From Ruminococcus sp. (GTDB lineage Bacteria > Bacillota > Clostridia > Lachnospirales > Lachnospiraceae), in NCBI GenBank assembly GCA_013911065.1, contig JACERV010000021.1:29683-93682 (forward strand): a stretch of DNA of 64,000 nt. Direction: 5' to 3'. This document shows, one piece after another, positions 1 through 10,306 of this stretch. Within the stretch, counting starts at the first letter, position 1, and each line of letters starts with the position of its first letter. Position numbers and translations under genes: made by a program. A model generated the notes under the pieces. It was not told where the DNA came from, made no database searches, and worked only from the letters and a program-made list of their open reading frames with translations.

Positions 1-78
1 TGAAAAAGGCCCAAAACCCCCATTTTTAGCGGGAAAACCAGGGTGGGGAAAAATGTGTAAAAAAATAGAAAATAATTG

Positions 79-107
79 TTGACATAAGGACAGGCATGTT
101 ATATAAT
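79..107 (+). promoter_or_regulatory. sigma-A type promoter upstream of tRNA cluster
   Basis: TTGACA (79-84), 17 bp spacer, TATAAT (102-107), about 40 bp upstream of the first tRNA. Confidence 0.8.
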
Positions 108-147
108 AACTATTGTGTCACGGAGAAAAAGTGATAACATTGAATAT

Positions 148-222
148 CGGGGTGTGGCTCAGCTTGGCTAGAGCGCCTGGTTTGGGACCAGGAGGTCGCA
201 GGTTCGAATCCTGTCACCCCGA
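148..222 (+). tRNA. tRNA-Pro(TGG)
   Basis: CGGGGTG/CACCCCG acceptor stem, GGTTCGAATCC T-arm, anticodon TGG; no encoded CCA. Confidence 0.95.
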
Positions 223-226
223 TAAT

Positions 227-297
227 GCGGGTGTAGTTCAATGGTAGAACACTAGCCTTCCAAGCTAGATACGTGGGTTCGATTCCCATCACCCGCT
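227..297 (+). tRNA. tRNA-Gly(TCC)
   Basis: GCGGGTG/CACCCGC acceptor stem, GGTTCGATTCC T-arm, anticodon TCC. Confidence 0.95.
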
Positions 298-347
298 TTC
301 TTGCAGCCTAAAGTTGTGAGAAGCTAGAGCAGGGGATAATCACATAA

Positions 348-421
348 GAGTCTGTAGCTCAGTTGGATAGAGCAACGGCCTTCTAAGCCGTAGGTCGAGG
401 GTTCGAATCCCCCCAGGCTCG
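348..421 (+). tRNA. tRNA-Arg(TCT)
   Basis: GAGTCTG/CAGGCTC acceptor stem, GGTTCGAATCC T-arm, anticodon TCT. Confidence 0.93.
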
Positions 422-425
422 TTAT

Positions 426-501
426 GGTGGGTGTGGTGCAGTTGGTTAGCGCGCCAGATTGTGGTTCTGGATATCGTGGGTTCGAGTCCCATCACCCACC
501 T
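426..501 (+). tRNA. tRNA-His(GTG)
   Basis: Extra 5' G, GTGGGTG/CACCCAC acceptor stem, anticodon GTG. Confidence 0.93.
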
Positions 502-550
502 TGTTATATTTAAGTATTGGCAACGCAGTGTCGGATGTATAAGTCTTTAA

Positions 551-622
551 TGGGCTATCGCCAAGCGGTAAGGCACAGGACTTTGACTCCTGCATTCGCT
601 GGTTCGAATCCAGCTAGCCCAG
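551..622 (+). tRNA. tRNA-Gln(TTG)
   Basis: TGGGCTA/TAGCCCA acceptor stem, GGTTCGAATCC T-arm, anticodon TTG. Confidence 0.93.
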
Positions 623-658
623 TTTACCCAGGTGAATCGGGGAAATCAAATAATAAGG

Positions 659-731
659 GGGCGTGTAGCTCAGTTGGTAGAGCACTTGACTTTTAATCAA
701 GTTGTCCGGAGTTCGAACCTCCGCACGCTCA
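659..731 (+). tRNA. tRNA-Lys(TTT)
   Basis: GGGCGTG/CACGCTC acceptor stem, anticodon TTT. Confidence 0.93.
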
Positions 732-780
732 TTAAGTATAAGTGGTGTAAACCCAGTGTTTTCAGGGGTTTGCGCTATTT

Positions 781-915
781 TTTTATATAATAGGAAACTC
801 GCGTTTTTTATTATATAAAAACCCTCCGGGGGGATGGCACTGCGGTGTCAAGGAAGATGTTGCTATCGCAACTCGCCGCAGGCGGAGAATCTCGCAAGCG
901 AGATTCTTTCTTTTA
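781..915 (+). repeat. intergenic structured repeat family 1, copy 1
   Basis: Inverted repeat TTTTATATAATAGGAAAC (781-798)/GTTTTTTATTATATAAAA (803-820), CTGCGG (840-845)/CCGCAG (876-881) enclosing GTTGC-TATC-GCAAC, then hairpin AGAATCTCGC-AA-GCGAGATTCT plus U-rich tail; similar blocks near 24583 and 41974. Confidence 0.8.
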
Positions 916-1203
916 TCCCTGAAGTTAGTTCCTGCCGTTCCAGGTTCATATCAAATCTCGTAAGTGTCAGATATTCTCACTCCTCCGCAATCCACATCCG
1001 TACAGAATACATCCAAACAAATATATGTAACTTTAGAATATCCAAATTTTTCTAATAATTGCTATTATGCACAAATTAGAGCTGCGAAAATTGGTAATAT
1101 GTTACTGAATTCATATAAAGAAAAAATCATGCTTGCAAGAACATAGGCAATGTGCTAAGATGAGTTCGTAAAAAGCTTGACAATATTGACAATAAAATAA
1201 TCG

Positions 1204-1268
1204 TGCTGAGATGATGAGAGCATAGTAAAAGCAACCGGGGTGTTGCTTTTAACTGTGCTCTTTTTTAT
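1204..1268 (+). promoter_or_regulatory. glpP leader terminator/antiterminator candidate
   Basis: GATGAGAGC then hairpin AAAAGCAAC/GTTGCTTTT with outer GAGCA/TGCTC and T-run, upstream of a GlpP-type antiterminator gene. Confidence 0.7.
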
Positions 1269-1375
1269 GTTATAGTGTTATGTGCTCTTATCCATAGATG
1301 TTTTGAAACAAACAGAATATGAAAAACAATTATAAAGACTGGATGAAGCAAAAAAAATACTTTAGGAGACAGAAA

Positions 1376-1945
1376 ATGAAACAGAATATTAGGGATTTAA
1401 TGGAAGCGAATCCGATTATCGCGGCAGTAAAGAGCATGGAAGGATTGGACGTCTGTCTTGCAGTGGGTGGTGTGAAGATTGTATTTCTTTTGTTCGGAGA
1501 CGTATGCAATATTGGGGAAATTGTAAAAAGAGTGCAGAATTCCGGCCGCATTGCAATGGTACATGTGGATCTTATAGGTGGGTTAAGTTCGAAAGAAGTT
1601 GCGATTGATTTTCTCGCACATACCGTACATGCGGACGGAATCATATCCACGAAGCCCACTATGCTGAAAAGGGCAAGGGAATTGTCTCTCTATACGGTAT
1701 TGCGGATTTTCATGCTGGATTCCATGGCTTTCGAGAATCTGGAAAAGCAGGTCGACACGGCAAGACCGGACGTGATAGAGATTCTTCCCGGCTTAATGCC
1801 GAAGATTATAAAAAGAGTAACGGGTTCCGTGCGGATTCCCGTGATTGCCGGAGGGCTGATTGCAGAAAAGGAAGACGTGATGGAAGCACTCGGAATGGGA
1901 GCAATCTCCATTTCCACAACAAATACCGACGTGTGGAAAATGTGA
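1376..1945 (+). CDS. glpP: glycerol-3-phosphate responsive antiterminator (GlpP family)
   Basis: KQNIRDLMEANPIIAAVKS...HVDLIGGLSSKEVAIDFL...ISTKPTMLKRAREL...PVIAGGLI; AGGAG RBS before ATG 1376; followed by glpK/glpF. Confidence 0.88.
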   Translation: MKQNIRDLMEANPIIAAVKSMEGLDVCLAVGGVKIVFLLFGDVCNIGEIVKRVQNSGRIAMVHVDLIGGLSSKEVAIDFLAHTVHADGIISTKPTMLKRARELSLYTVLRIFMLDSMAFENLEKQVDTARPDVIEILPGLMPKIIKRVTGSVRIPVIAGGLIAEKEDVMEALGMGAISISTTNTDVWKM

Positions 1946-1969
1946 GACAAAGACATTAATAATGTATGA

Positions 1970-3547
<1,578 letters not shown>

Positions 3548-3562
3548 AATGAGAGGTGAAAA

Positions 3563-4276
3563 ATGTTACCATATATTGCTGAATTTTTAGGAACAATGAT
3601 GTTAATTTTATTAGGTGACGGTGTTGTTGCAAACGTATCCCTGGATAAATCGGGCATGAAAGGCTCAGGGGCGGTTCAGATTACAATTGCATGGGGTCTT
3701 GCGGTAATGATTCCCGCTTTCATTTTTGGGACGGCAAGTGGCGCGCACTTTAACCCCGCACTTACGATTGCTCTGGCAGTTGAAGGTTCGTTTGCATGGG
3801 GCCTCGTTCCGGGATATATTGCGGCTCAGTTTGCAGGTGGTATAACGGGAGGCGTGTTAGTATACCTTCTTTTCAAAGACCAGTTTGACGCAACGGAATC
3901 ACAGGCGACAAAGCTTGGTGTATTCTGTACGAGTCCTTCGGTTCCGAACACCGGACGGAATATCCTTAGCGAAGTGATTGGGACTTTTGTCCTTGTATTT
4001 GCCATCAAAGGTCTGGCACAGGTGCCGGAAGCACCGCAAGGTGTTGGGAATCTGCTGATTTTCGGTATTATTGTCGCGATTGGTATGTCGCTTGGCGGAT
4101 TAACGGGATATGCCATTAACCCTGTACGTGACCTGGGACCTAGGATTGCACATTCCCTGCTGCCGATTAAAGACAAAGGCAGCTCCAACTGGCGGTATGC
4201 CCCGGTAGTAATTACAGGACCGGTGGTCGGAGCAATTCTGGCTGTCCTGCTTTATGGGGTAATCCCGTGGGCATAA
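3563..4276 (+). CDS. glpF: MIP family aquaporin / glycerol uptake facilitator
   Basis: Two NPA-type motifs (SGAHFNPALTIAL, TGYAINPVRDLGPR). Confidence 0.95.
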   Translation: MLPYIAEFLGTMMLILLGDGVVANVSLDKSGMKGSGAVQITIAWGLAVMIPAFIFGTASGAHFNPALTIALAVEGSFAWGLVPGYIAAQFAGGITGGVLVYLLFKDQFDATESQATKLGVFCTSPSVPNTGRNILSEVIGTFVLVFAIKGLAQVPEAPQGVGNLLIFGIIVAIGMSLGGLTGYAINPVRDLGPRIAHSLLPIKDKGSSNWRYAPVVITGPVVGAILAVLLYGVIPWA

Positions 4277-4322
4277 TCGCAAAAATGCGATAAGAAATGA
4301 TGTATAATTTAATCTTTGTAAC

Positions 4323-4452
4323 TGCGTGAGTAGATGAGAGCGGGAGAAAGACAGGAAAGGACAATCAGCGGACTGCCATAGTAAAGGTGCTGTAAGTATG
4401 GCCATTCCTGTTAGCAGAACGTACAAAAGTGGCGTTCTTCTCCCGCTTTTTT
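4323..4452 (+). promoter_or_regulatory. candidate structured leader/attenuator between glpF and the glpA-like gene
   Basis: AGCGGGAGAA/TTCTCCCGCT closing stem plus T-run; internal ACAGGAA/TTCCTGT with GCCATA/TATGGC, and AGAACG/CGTTCT; shares TGC..GAG..GATGAGAGC with glpP leader. Confidence 0.65.
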
Positions 4453-4581
4453 CATCGCATAGGTAAGTTTGCCCTGTGCAATGAAAATACTCCGCTGGAT
4501 TCTGTCGTAAAATGCTGTTTTGAGTATCAGAGGATTGGCAGGTTTTTAATACTTGCCCCTCAAGGAAAGGATGAAGAAAAG

Positions 4582-6030
4582 ATGTATGATGTCATTATAA
4601 TCGGAGCCGGCGTGTCCGGAGCTGCTGCTGCAAGAGAACTTTCCCGTTATCGGCTAAAGGTGTGCGTGTTGGAAAAAGAAGAGGATGTGTGCTGTGGTAC
4701 ATCAAAAGCGAACAGTGCGCTCGTCCATTCGGGTTATGACGCTGCACATGGTTCCCTGATGGCGAAACTGAATGTGGCGGGGAGTGCCATGATGGAAGAG
4801 CTTTCATTGGAACTGGATTTTCCGTATAAGCGAATCGGTTCATTGATGGTATGTACCTCTAATGAGGATTTGCCCCAGTTGCAGACGCTCTACTCACGGG
4901 GAATTCAAAATGGAGTGAAAGGGCTTTCCGTTATAACCGGAAAAGAAGAAATCCGGGAAATAGAACCGAATCTGGCGGACGACGTGGTGGCAGTTCTCCA
5001 TGCCGCGTCTGCGGGAATCGTGTGCCCTTTTGGATTAAATATCGCAATGGCAGAAAATGCTGCCGCCAACGGTGTGGAGTTTTTCTTTGATACAAAAGTA
5101 GAACGAATTTTTAGTAATAAAAAAGAACAAAGTGGTTTTCAGGTTAAAACTTCAAAAGGAATATTTGAAACCCGCTGTATCGTCAATGCCGCTGGCGTCT
5201 ATGCAGATGTATTTCACAACATGGTTAGTAACAGGAAAATCCATATCACAGCTCGTGCCGGTGAGTACTGCCTGCTCGATAAAAGTGCGGGAGAGCATGT
5301 AAACCATACGGTTTTTGCACTTCCTACTAAATTGGGAAAGGGCGTGCTGGTGTCACCTACGATACATGGAAACCTTTTAGTAGGACCGACGGCTGTTAAT
5401 ATTGAGGATAAAGAAGATACGGCGACGACTCGTGAAGGGCTTACGGAGCTTATCGAAAAAGCCGGGATGAGTGTCAGGAAGTTGCCTATACGCCAAGTAA
5501 TCACTTCATTTACGGGGCTGCGTGCACATGAAGACAATCATGATTTTCTCATCGGAGAATTACCGGACGTACCGGGATTTGTCGATTGCGCCGGCATCGA
5601 ATCGCCAGGACTTACCGCTTCCCCGGCAATCGGCCTGATGGTTGCGGACATTATAAGGGAGAAACTACAGCCGGAAGTGAATCCTGATTTCAATGGAAGA
5701 AGGACGGGAATTCTGAATCCGAATACATTGTCAAAAGAAGAAAGAGCGGCGCTGATCGCCGCAAAACCGGCATACGGAAATGTCATCTGCCGCTGTGAAA
5801 CCGTGACGGAAGGCGAAATCATAGATGCAATTCGAAGACCTCTCGGGGCAAAATCACTGGATGGGGTAAAACGGCGCGTAAGAGCCGGCATGGGAAGATG
5901 TCAGGCAGGTTTTTGCTCGCCGCGGGTTATGGAAATCTTATCGCGGGAGTTGGGAATGGATATGAAGAAAGTGACGAAAAACGGAGCAGGATCGGAGCTT
6001 CTGCTCGGAACGAATAAGGATAGACTGTAA
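4582..6030 (+). CDS. FAD-dependent glycerol-3-phosphate dehydrogenase-like oxidoreductase (GlpA type, with BFD-like Cys domain)
   Basis: MYDVIIIGAGVSGAAAARELSRY; C-terminal ICRCETVTEGEI...AGMGRCQAGFC; RBS AGGAAAGG; ORF-track start 4429 is probably too far upstream. Confidence 0.88.
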   Translation: MYDVIIIGAGVSGAAAARELSRYRLKVCVLEKEEDVCCGTSKANSALVHSGYDAAHGSLMAKLNVAGSAMMEELSLELDFPYKRIGSLMVCTSNEDLPQLQTLYSRGIQNGVKGLSVITGKEEIREIEPNLADDVVAVLHAASAGIVCPFGLNIAMAENAAANGVEFFFDTKVERIFSNKKEQSGFQVKTSKGIFETRCIVNAAGVYADVFHNMVSNRKIHITARAGEYCLLDKSAGEHVNHTVFALPTKLGKGVLVSPTIHGNLLVGPTAVNIEDKEDTATTREGLTELIEKAGMSVRKLPIRQVITSFTGLRAHEDNHDFLIGELPDVPGFVDCAGIESPGLTASPAIGLMVADIIREKLQPEVNPDFNGRRTGILNPNTLSKEERAALIAAKPAYGNVICRCETVTEGEIIDAIRRPLGAKSLDGVKRRVRAGMGRCQAGFCSPRVMEILSRELGMDMKKVTKNGAGSELLLGTNKDRL

Positions 6031-6095
6031 TGATTCCTGGATATTGATAGTGTCAAATAAATAGATGCATGAAAATTCAGAAAGGTGGTTTTAGT

Positions 6096-7391
6096 ATGAA
6101 AGAGTATGACATTGTCGTCATCGGAGGTGGCCCGGCAGGTCTGGCGTCGGCTCTTGCGGCAAAGGAGAACGGAATAAAAGATATATTGATTCTGGAAAGG
6201 GACCGGGAATTGGGCGGAATCCTGAATCAATGTATCCACAATGGATTCGGATTACATACGTTTAAAGAAGAACTGACGGGGCCGGAATATGCAGCCCGTT
6301 ATATTGAAAGGGTTGTCGATATGAAGATTTCTTATAAGCTTCATACGATGGTACTCGACATCCGGCCGGACAAAGTGATCACGGCTATGAATAAAGAAGA
6401 AGGACTGTTTGAGATACGCACAAAGGCGATTATCCTGGCAATGGGCTGCAGGGAACGCGCAAGGGGTGCCCTTAATATTCCCGGATATCGGCCGGCGGGA
6501 ATTTTTTCAGCCGGAACCGCACAGTGGTTGGTGAACAAGGAAGGATACCTTCCCGGACGGGAAGTGGTTATCTTAGGTTCCGGAGATATCGGTCTTATTA
6601 TGGCACGCCGAATGACACTTGAAGGTGCAAAGGTAAAAGTGGTTGCGGAGCTGATGCCATATTCCGGCGGATTGAAACGTAATATTGTCCAGTGTCTGGA
6701 TGATTACGGAATTCCGCTGAAGCTTGCACACACGATTATTGATATCAAAGGGAAAAAGCGTCTGGAAGGTGTCACACTGGCGCAGGTGGATGAGAACGGG
6801 AAACCGGTTCTGGGAACGGAAGAGGAGTATAGCTGCGATACGCTGCTTCTGTCAGTCGGCTTAATCCCTGAAAATGAATTGTCAGGCGGCATGGGTGTGG
6901 CCATGAATCCTGTAACCTCCGGGCCTTTTGTCAATGAAAGTCTGGAAACAAACAGAGAAGGAGTGTTTGCCTGCGGAAACGTGCTGCACGTCCATGATCT
7001 GGTGGATTTTGTATCGGAAGAAGCGGCGGTCGCAGGGAAAAATGCGGCGAAGTATGTAAAGAACCAGAGTGAAAATAGAGTTTCTGCAGCAAATAGTGAA
7101 GAAATCGTACAAGACACAAAAGTGTGTCTGAAACCGGTGAATGGAGTGCGCTATACGGTACCGTCTACAATCAACCCTTCCCGTATGGAAGAAAATCAGA
7201 TTGTCCGTTTTCGCGTAGGGGCCGTCTATAAAAACAAGACAATCGGGGTATATTTTGACGGAGAAGAAGTACTCAAGCGCAAAAGAATGGTTATGGCGCC
7301 CGGTGAAATGGAAGAAGTGAAGCTATCGAAAACGATGTTTTTATCCCATCCGAATGTACAGTCGATTACGATTCAGGTGGAAGATGTGTGA
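6096..7391 (+). CDS. FAD/NAD(P)-binding oxidoreductase paired with GlpA-like protein
   Basis: MKEYDIVVIGGGPAGLASALAAKENG; two Rossmann motifs (VVILGSGDIGLIMARR). Confidence 0.87.
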   Translation: MKEYDIVVIGGGPAGLASALAAKENGIKDILILERDRELGGILNQCIHNGFGLHTFKEELTGPEYAARYIERVVDMKISYKLHTMVLDIRPDKVITAMNKEEGLFEIRTKAIILAMGCRERARGALNIPGYRPAGIFSAGTAQWLVNKEGYLPGREVVILGSGDIGLIMARRMTLEGAKVKVVAELMPYSGGLKRNIVQCLDDYGIPLKLAHTIIDIKGKKRLEGVTLAQVDENGKPVLGTEEEYSCDTLLLSVGLIPENELSGGMGVAMNPVTSGPFVNESLETNREGVFACGNVLHVHDLVDFVSEEAAVAGKNAAKYVKNQSENRVSAANSEEIVQDTKVCLKPVNGVRYTVPSTINPSRMEENQIVRFRVGAVYKNKTIGVYFDGEEVLKRKRMVMAPGEMEEVKLSKTMFLSHPNVQSITIQVEDV

Positions 7392-7444
7392 ATAGGATCC
7401 GAGATGATGTATAAGATTAGAAGCGGAAAAAGGAGGCTTTTATC

Positions 7445-7819
7445 ATGGAAAAAAGAGAACTGACATGTATCGGTTGCCCGATGGGCTGTGCCATCACCGT
7501 GACAATGAACGGGATGGAAATCAAAGACATTGCAGGGCAGACCTGCAAACGTGGTGAGACATATGCGCGTAAAGAAGTCACCAGCCCGTCCCGTGTTGTT
7601 ACATCTACAGTCGTCGTGGACGGAGGAACCGAAAGGCGGGTTCCGGTTAAGACGCAGAATGATATCCCGAAGGATAAGATTTTCGAATGTATGAAAGCGC
7701 TGAAAGGAATACACATCACAGCGCCGGTTGCAATCGGTGATATCATTCTGGTAAATGTCGCTGGAACCGGAGTCAATATCATAGCAGCAAAAAATATAGA
7801 ACAACAACATTTTGTATGA
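7445..7819 (+). CDS. DUF1667-like small Cys protein
   Basis: LTCIGCPMGCAITV, GQTCKRGETYARKEVTSPSRVVTSTV; third gene of the GlpA/B-like set. Confidence 0.8.
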   Translation: MEKRELTCIGCPMGCAITVTMNGMEIKDIAGQTCKRGETYARKEVTSPSRVVTSTVVVDGGTERRVPVKTQNDIPKDKIFECMKALKGIHITAPVAIGDIILVNVAGTGVNIIAAKNIEQQHFV

Positions 7820-7851
7820 GCAAATATTATCAGAGTGAGATGGAATCCGGC

Positions 7852-8310
7852 TTATACTATTTCCACATTGAAGTCAATCTCGTCTAAATTTTCAAGATAC
7901 AAGGAAATCTTGTAGGAAGGGCTGATGGGTGGCTGCGGGAATGTTTGATTGCAAATTATGGTAGGGGGGGTAATATCCACACCGGTGTCCGTCGAAGCGA
8001 TGTGCAGGCAGGCGTTACCCATGATCATGTTGCATATTTCGCCGATGGCACTTGTAACCAGTTCATCCTGATCTGTGACTTCCATGCCGCCAAGCATTTC
8101 CGATGCAAGTGCCTGGCCTGTTTTGACATTCATGGATAGAGTGACTTGTCCGTTGACATCGCCTATGACGCCCATAAGTACCAGGATATCGCGATTATCG
8201 GCAGAGGTCTTAGAAGGGTGAACCTCCGCAAGCATAATTGGTTTTGAGGAAAAAGATTCTAATACCGTATACCAGGCATTGATAAAAATATCAGCATATT
8301 TGTTTTCCAT
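7852..8310 (-). CDS. CheX-like chemotaxis phosphatase family protein
   Basis: NAWYTVLESF...GVIGDVNGQVTLSMN...TSAIGEICNMIMGNA. Confidence 0.75.
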   Translation of the reverse strand: MENKYADIFINAWYTVLESFSSKPIMLAEVHPSKTSADNRDILVLMGVIGDVNGQVTLSMNVKTGQALASEMLGGMEVTDQDELVTSAIGEICNMIMGNACLHIASTDTGVDITPPTIICNQTFPQPPISPSYKISLYLENLDEIDFNVEIV

Positions 8311-8326
8311 TTTAGAGCCTCCTTTT

Positions 8327-10306
8327 TTAAGCTGTATAAGGCAGTCTGAACAGGAAAGACGTACCTTTATTTTCTTCCGTTAAAATTTCCAGTGTGCCCC
8401 CAAGGTTTATACACGCTTTTTGAATTGCAGCCATTCCCACCCCCCTGCCGGAAAGGGAATCCGTACAGGTTTTTGTAGAAAAATGATCCGAAAAAATCAG
8501 ATTGCAAATTTCACTTTTTGGCATTTTTTCTAACGCTGCTGCTGTATACAAGTGGGTTTTCAACGCTTTTTCTTTTATTTTGTCTATGTTAAGGCCTCTT
8601 CCGTCATCCGATATGATGAGGGTGAACCATTTATCATCCAACCTGGTTATATGGCATTCCAAAAGCCCTCTTTCGTCTTTACCACATGCAAGACGCTCCT
8701 CGTCTGTTTCTATTCCGTGATCCATGGCATTGCGGAAAATATGAACGAGTGCTTTTAAGAAATCGTTGTACTGTTCTTCGTCAATTGCAATGTCATCTCC
8801 GTCAACCAGATAAATGGGCATATTTTTTATGACGCGGTTTGCCAGATACTGCAGGTAGTCACGGTATTGCTCCAAAAAAATTTTGATATTCTTTCGTTTT
8901 AGTTCTTCAATCAAGGCGATTGCAGCCGTTGGGGTAAGGGAGCCTTCTGCGGAGCGAATCTTGTGTTCAATTTCCGCTAACTTGGTTTTCGGAAAAGAGA
9001 TGATTTCGCTTCCATCGAAATAGGAGCTGCCCACAGCCTCGTAGATGATATCAAGATCATCCTTCAATATCTTTTCCGGGTCGCAATCCTCCATGATGTG
9101 TTCCACATCGGATATAGTGGCATTTTGTCCCCGATTGGTGATTTGCAGCAAAGCGTCCTCAAATTCGTGCAGCTTGACAGATGCGGAAATAAATCCATAT
9201 TGTGCAAAGTCTCCTTTGAATGTGTGGACGGCGCGGAATAACTCATTCAAGTTGTCGGCAAAGCAAGCATCATCTTTGAAATAGCTTCGGTACTCTCCGG
9301 AAAAAATCTCGCGAAATTCATTCAACATCTGTTTAATCTGGGAATGGCGTGTGAAAGCTTTTATTAAGAGCCTCTGTTTGTTTTGATCATCAATCATGGC
9401 TTTTTCCAGATTTATTTTTTCCGTAATGTCGTTTAATATCACCATAACAGCTTTTTGCCCGTCACTTTCTATTCTGCGGTATTCAAAGCGGATATTTTTA
9501 CCGTTGATGACACAATCCGCCGGCAAGAGCATTAGATATACATTATCCGTTATCGGCGAATAATTCTCAAAATAGCTGTCAAACACCATTTGGAAGATGC
9601 CCGGTGCGGCATCTTTGAAATAGGGTGACACCAGATCTATGTAAGGAAGCGAGCCTATGCTCTCGCCAAAAAGACTTACACATTTATAACTGAATTCATT
9701 TTTTATAATCAGGTCCTTGCCAAACCATAAAAATCCCTGATCCGCATGATCGAGCAGGTTTCTTACCGCCGCTGATTGATATTCGAGAGTTTGACGGAAC
9801 AGTTTTTCCTGGTCATGGGCAGCCACCAATTTTTGCTGTTGGTTTTTTAAAACGCTGATCTGTGCCTCGTTTTGTTTGGAAAGTTCAATCAGAAATAGCT
9901 GGATGCTGACTACACCTATGTAAGCATTATTTTTATAAATTATGATGTAATCGTATAATTTGCGTGGCTCCCGATTCATAGCCTGAATACTAATCTTTGA
10001 TATACTTTCATTTACATCAGCTTTCAGAATATCCGTATCCATCAAGAGACTGGCAGGTCGCTTCATATAGAGCGAATTCCCGTAGTATGTCCCCATCTTC
10101 TGAAAAAAGGCCGTGCGCATGACAAGCCCCACGGGAGAGCCGTTCTCTGTAATTACAATGCCTTCGACATCGCAATTATTTTCAAATAATGTTTTGACGG
10201 ATTCACCGTAAGAGGAGGACTCCAGAGTCGGTGTCTGTATGATAAATTGCTCCAGCCCGCTTTCGTTATCAAATACGTTAAAGTTATTATTTTGCATTGA
10301 TGACAT
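8327..10306 (-). CDS. hybrid sensor protein: CBS-like N-terminus, PAS-like region, Hpt and CheA-type HATPase, no CheW domain
   Basis: Hpt motif LFRAVHTFKGDFAQYGF; N box HIFRNAMDHGIE; G box SDDGRGLNIDKI...GRGVGMAAI; ends shortly after the ATPase; start probably MSSMQNNN at 10306. Confidence 0.75.
   Translation of the reverse strand: MSSMQNNNFNVFDNESGLEQFIIQTPTLESSSYGESVKTLFENNCDVEGIVITENGSPVGLVMRTAFFQKMGTYYGNSLYMKRPASLLMDTDILKADVNESISKISIQAMNREPRKLYDYIIIYKNNAYIGVVSIQLFLIELSKQNEAQISVLKNQQQKLVAAHDQEKLFRQTLEYQSAAVRNLLDHADQGFLWFGKDLIIKNEFSYKCVSLFGESIGSLPYIDLVSPYFKDAAPGIFQMVFDSYFENYSPITDNVYLMLLPADCVINGKNIRFEYRRIESDGQKAVMVILNDITEKINLEKAMIDDQNKQRLLIKAFTRHSQIKQMLNEFREIFSGEYRSYFKDDACFADNLNELFRAVHTFKGDFAQYGFISASVKLHEFEDALLQITNRGQNATISDVEHIMEDCDPEKILKDDLDIIYEAVGSSYFDGSEIISFPKTKLAEIEHKIRSAEGSLTPTAAIALIEELKRKNIKIFLEQYRDYLQYLANRVIKNMPIYLVDGDDIAIDEEQYNDFLKALVHIFRNAMDHGIETDEERLACGKDERGLLECHITRLDDKWFTLIISDDGRGLNIDKIKEKALKTHLYTAAALEKMPKSEICNLIFSDHFSTKTCTDSLSGRGVGMAAIQKACINLGGTLEILTEENKGTSFLFRLPYTA

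Noticed and set aside
110-292. 60-aa minus-strand ORF
   Set aside because: Antisense to tRNA-Pro and tRNA-Gly; no coding support.
834-1146. Plus-strand ORFs 834-1055 and 964-1146
   Set aside because: Overlap repeat family 1 copy 1 and low-complexity intergenic DNA; no RBS or recognisable domain.
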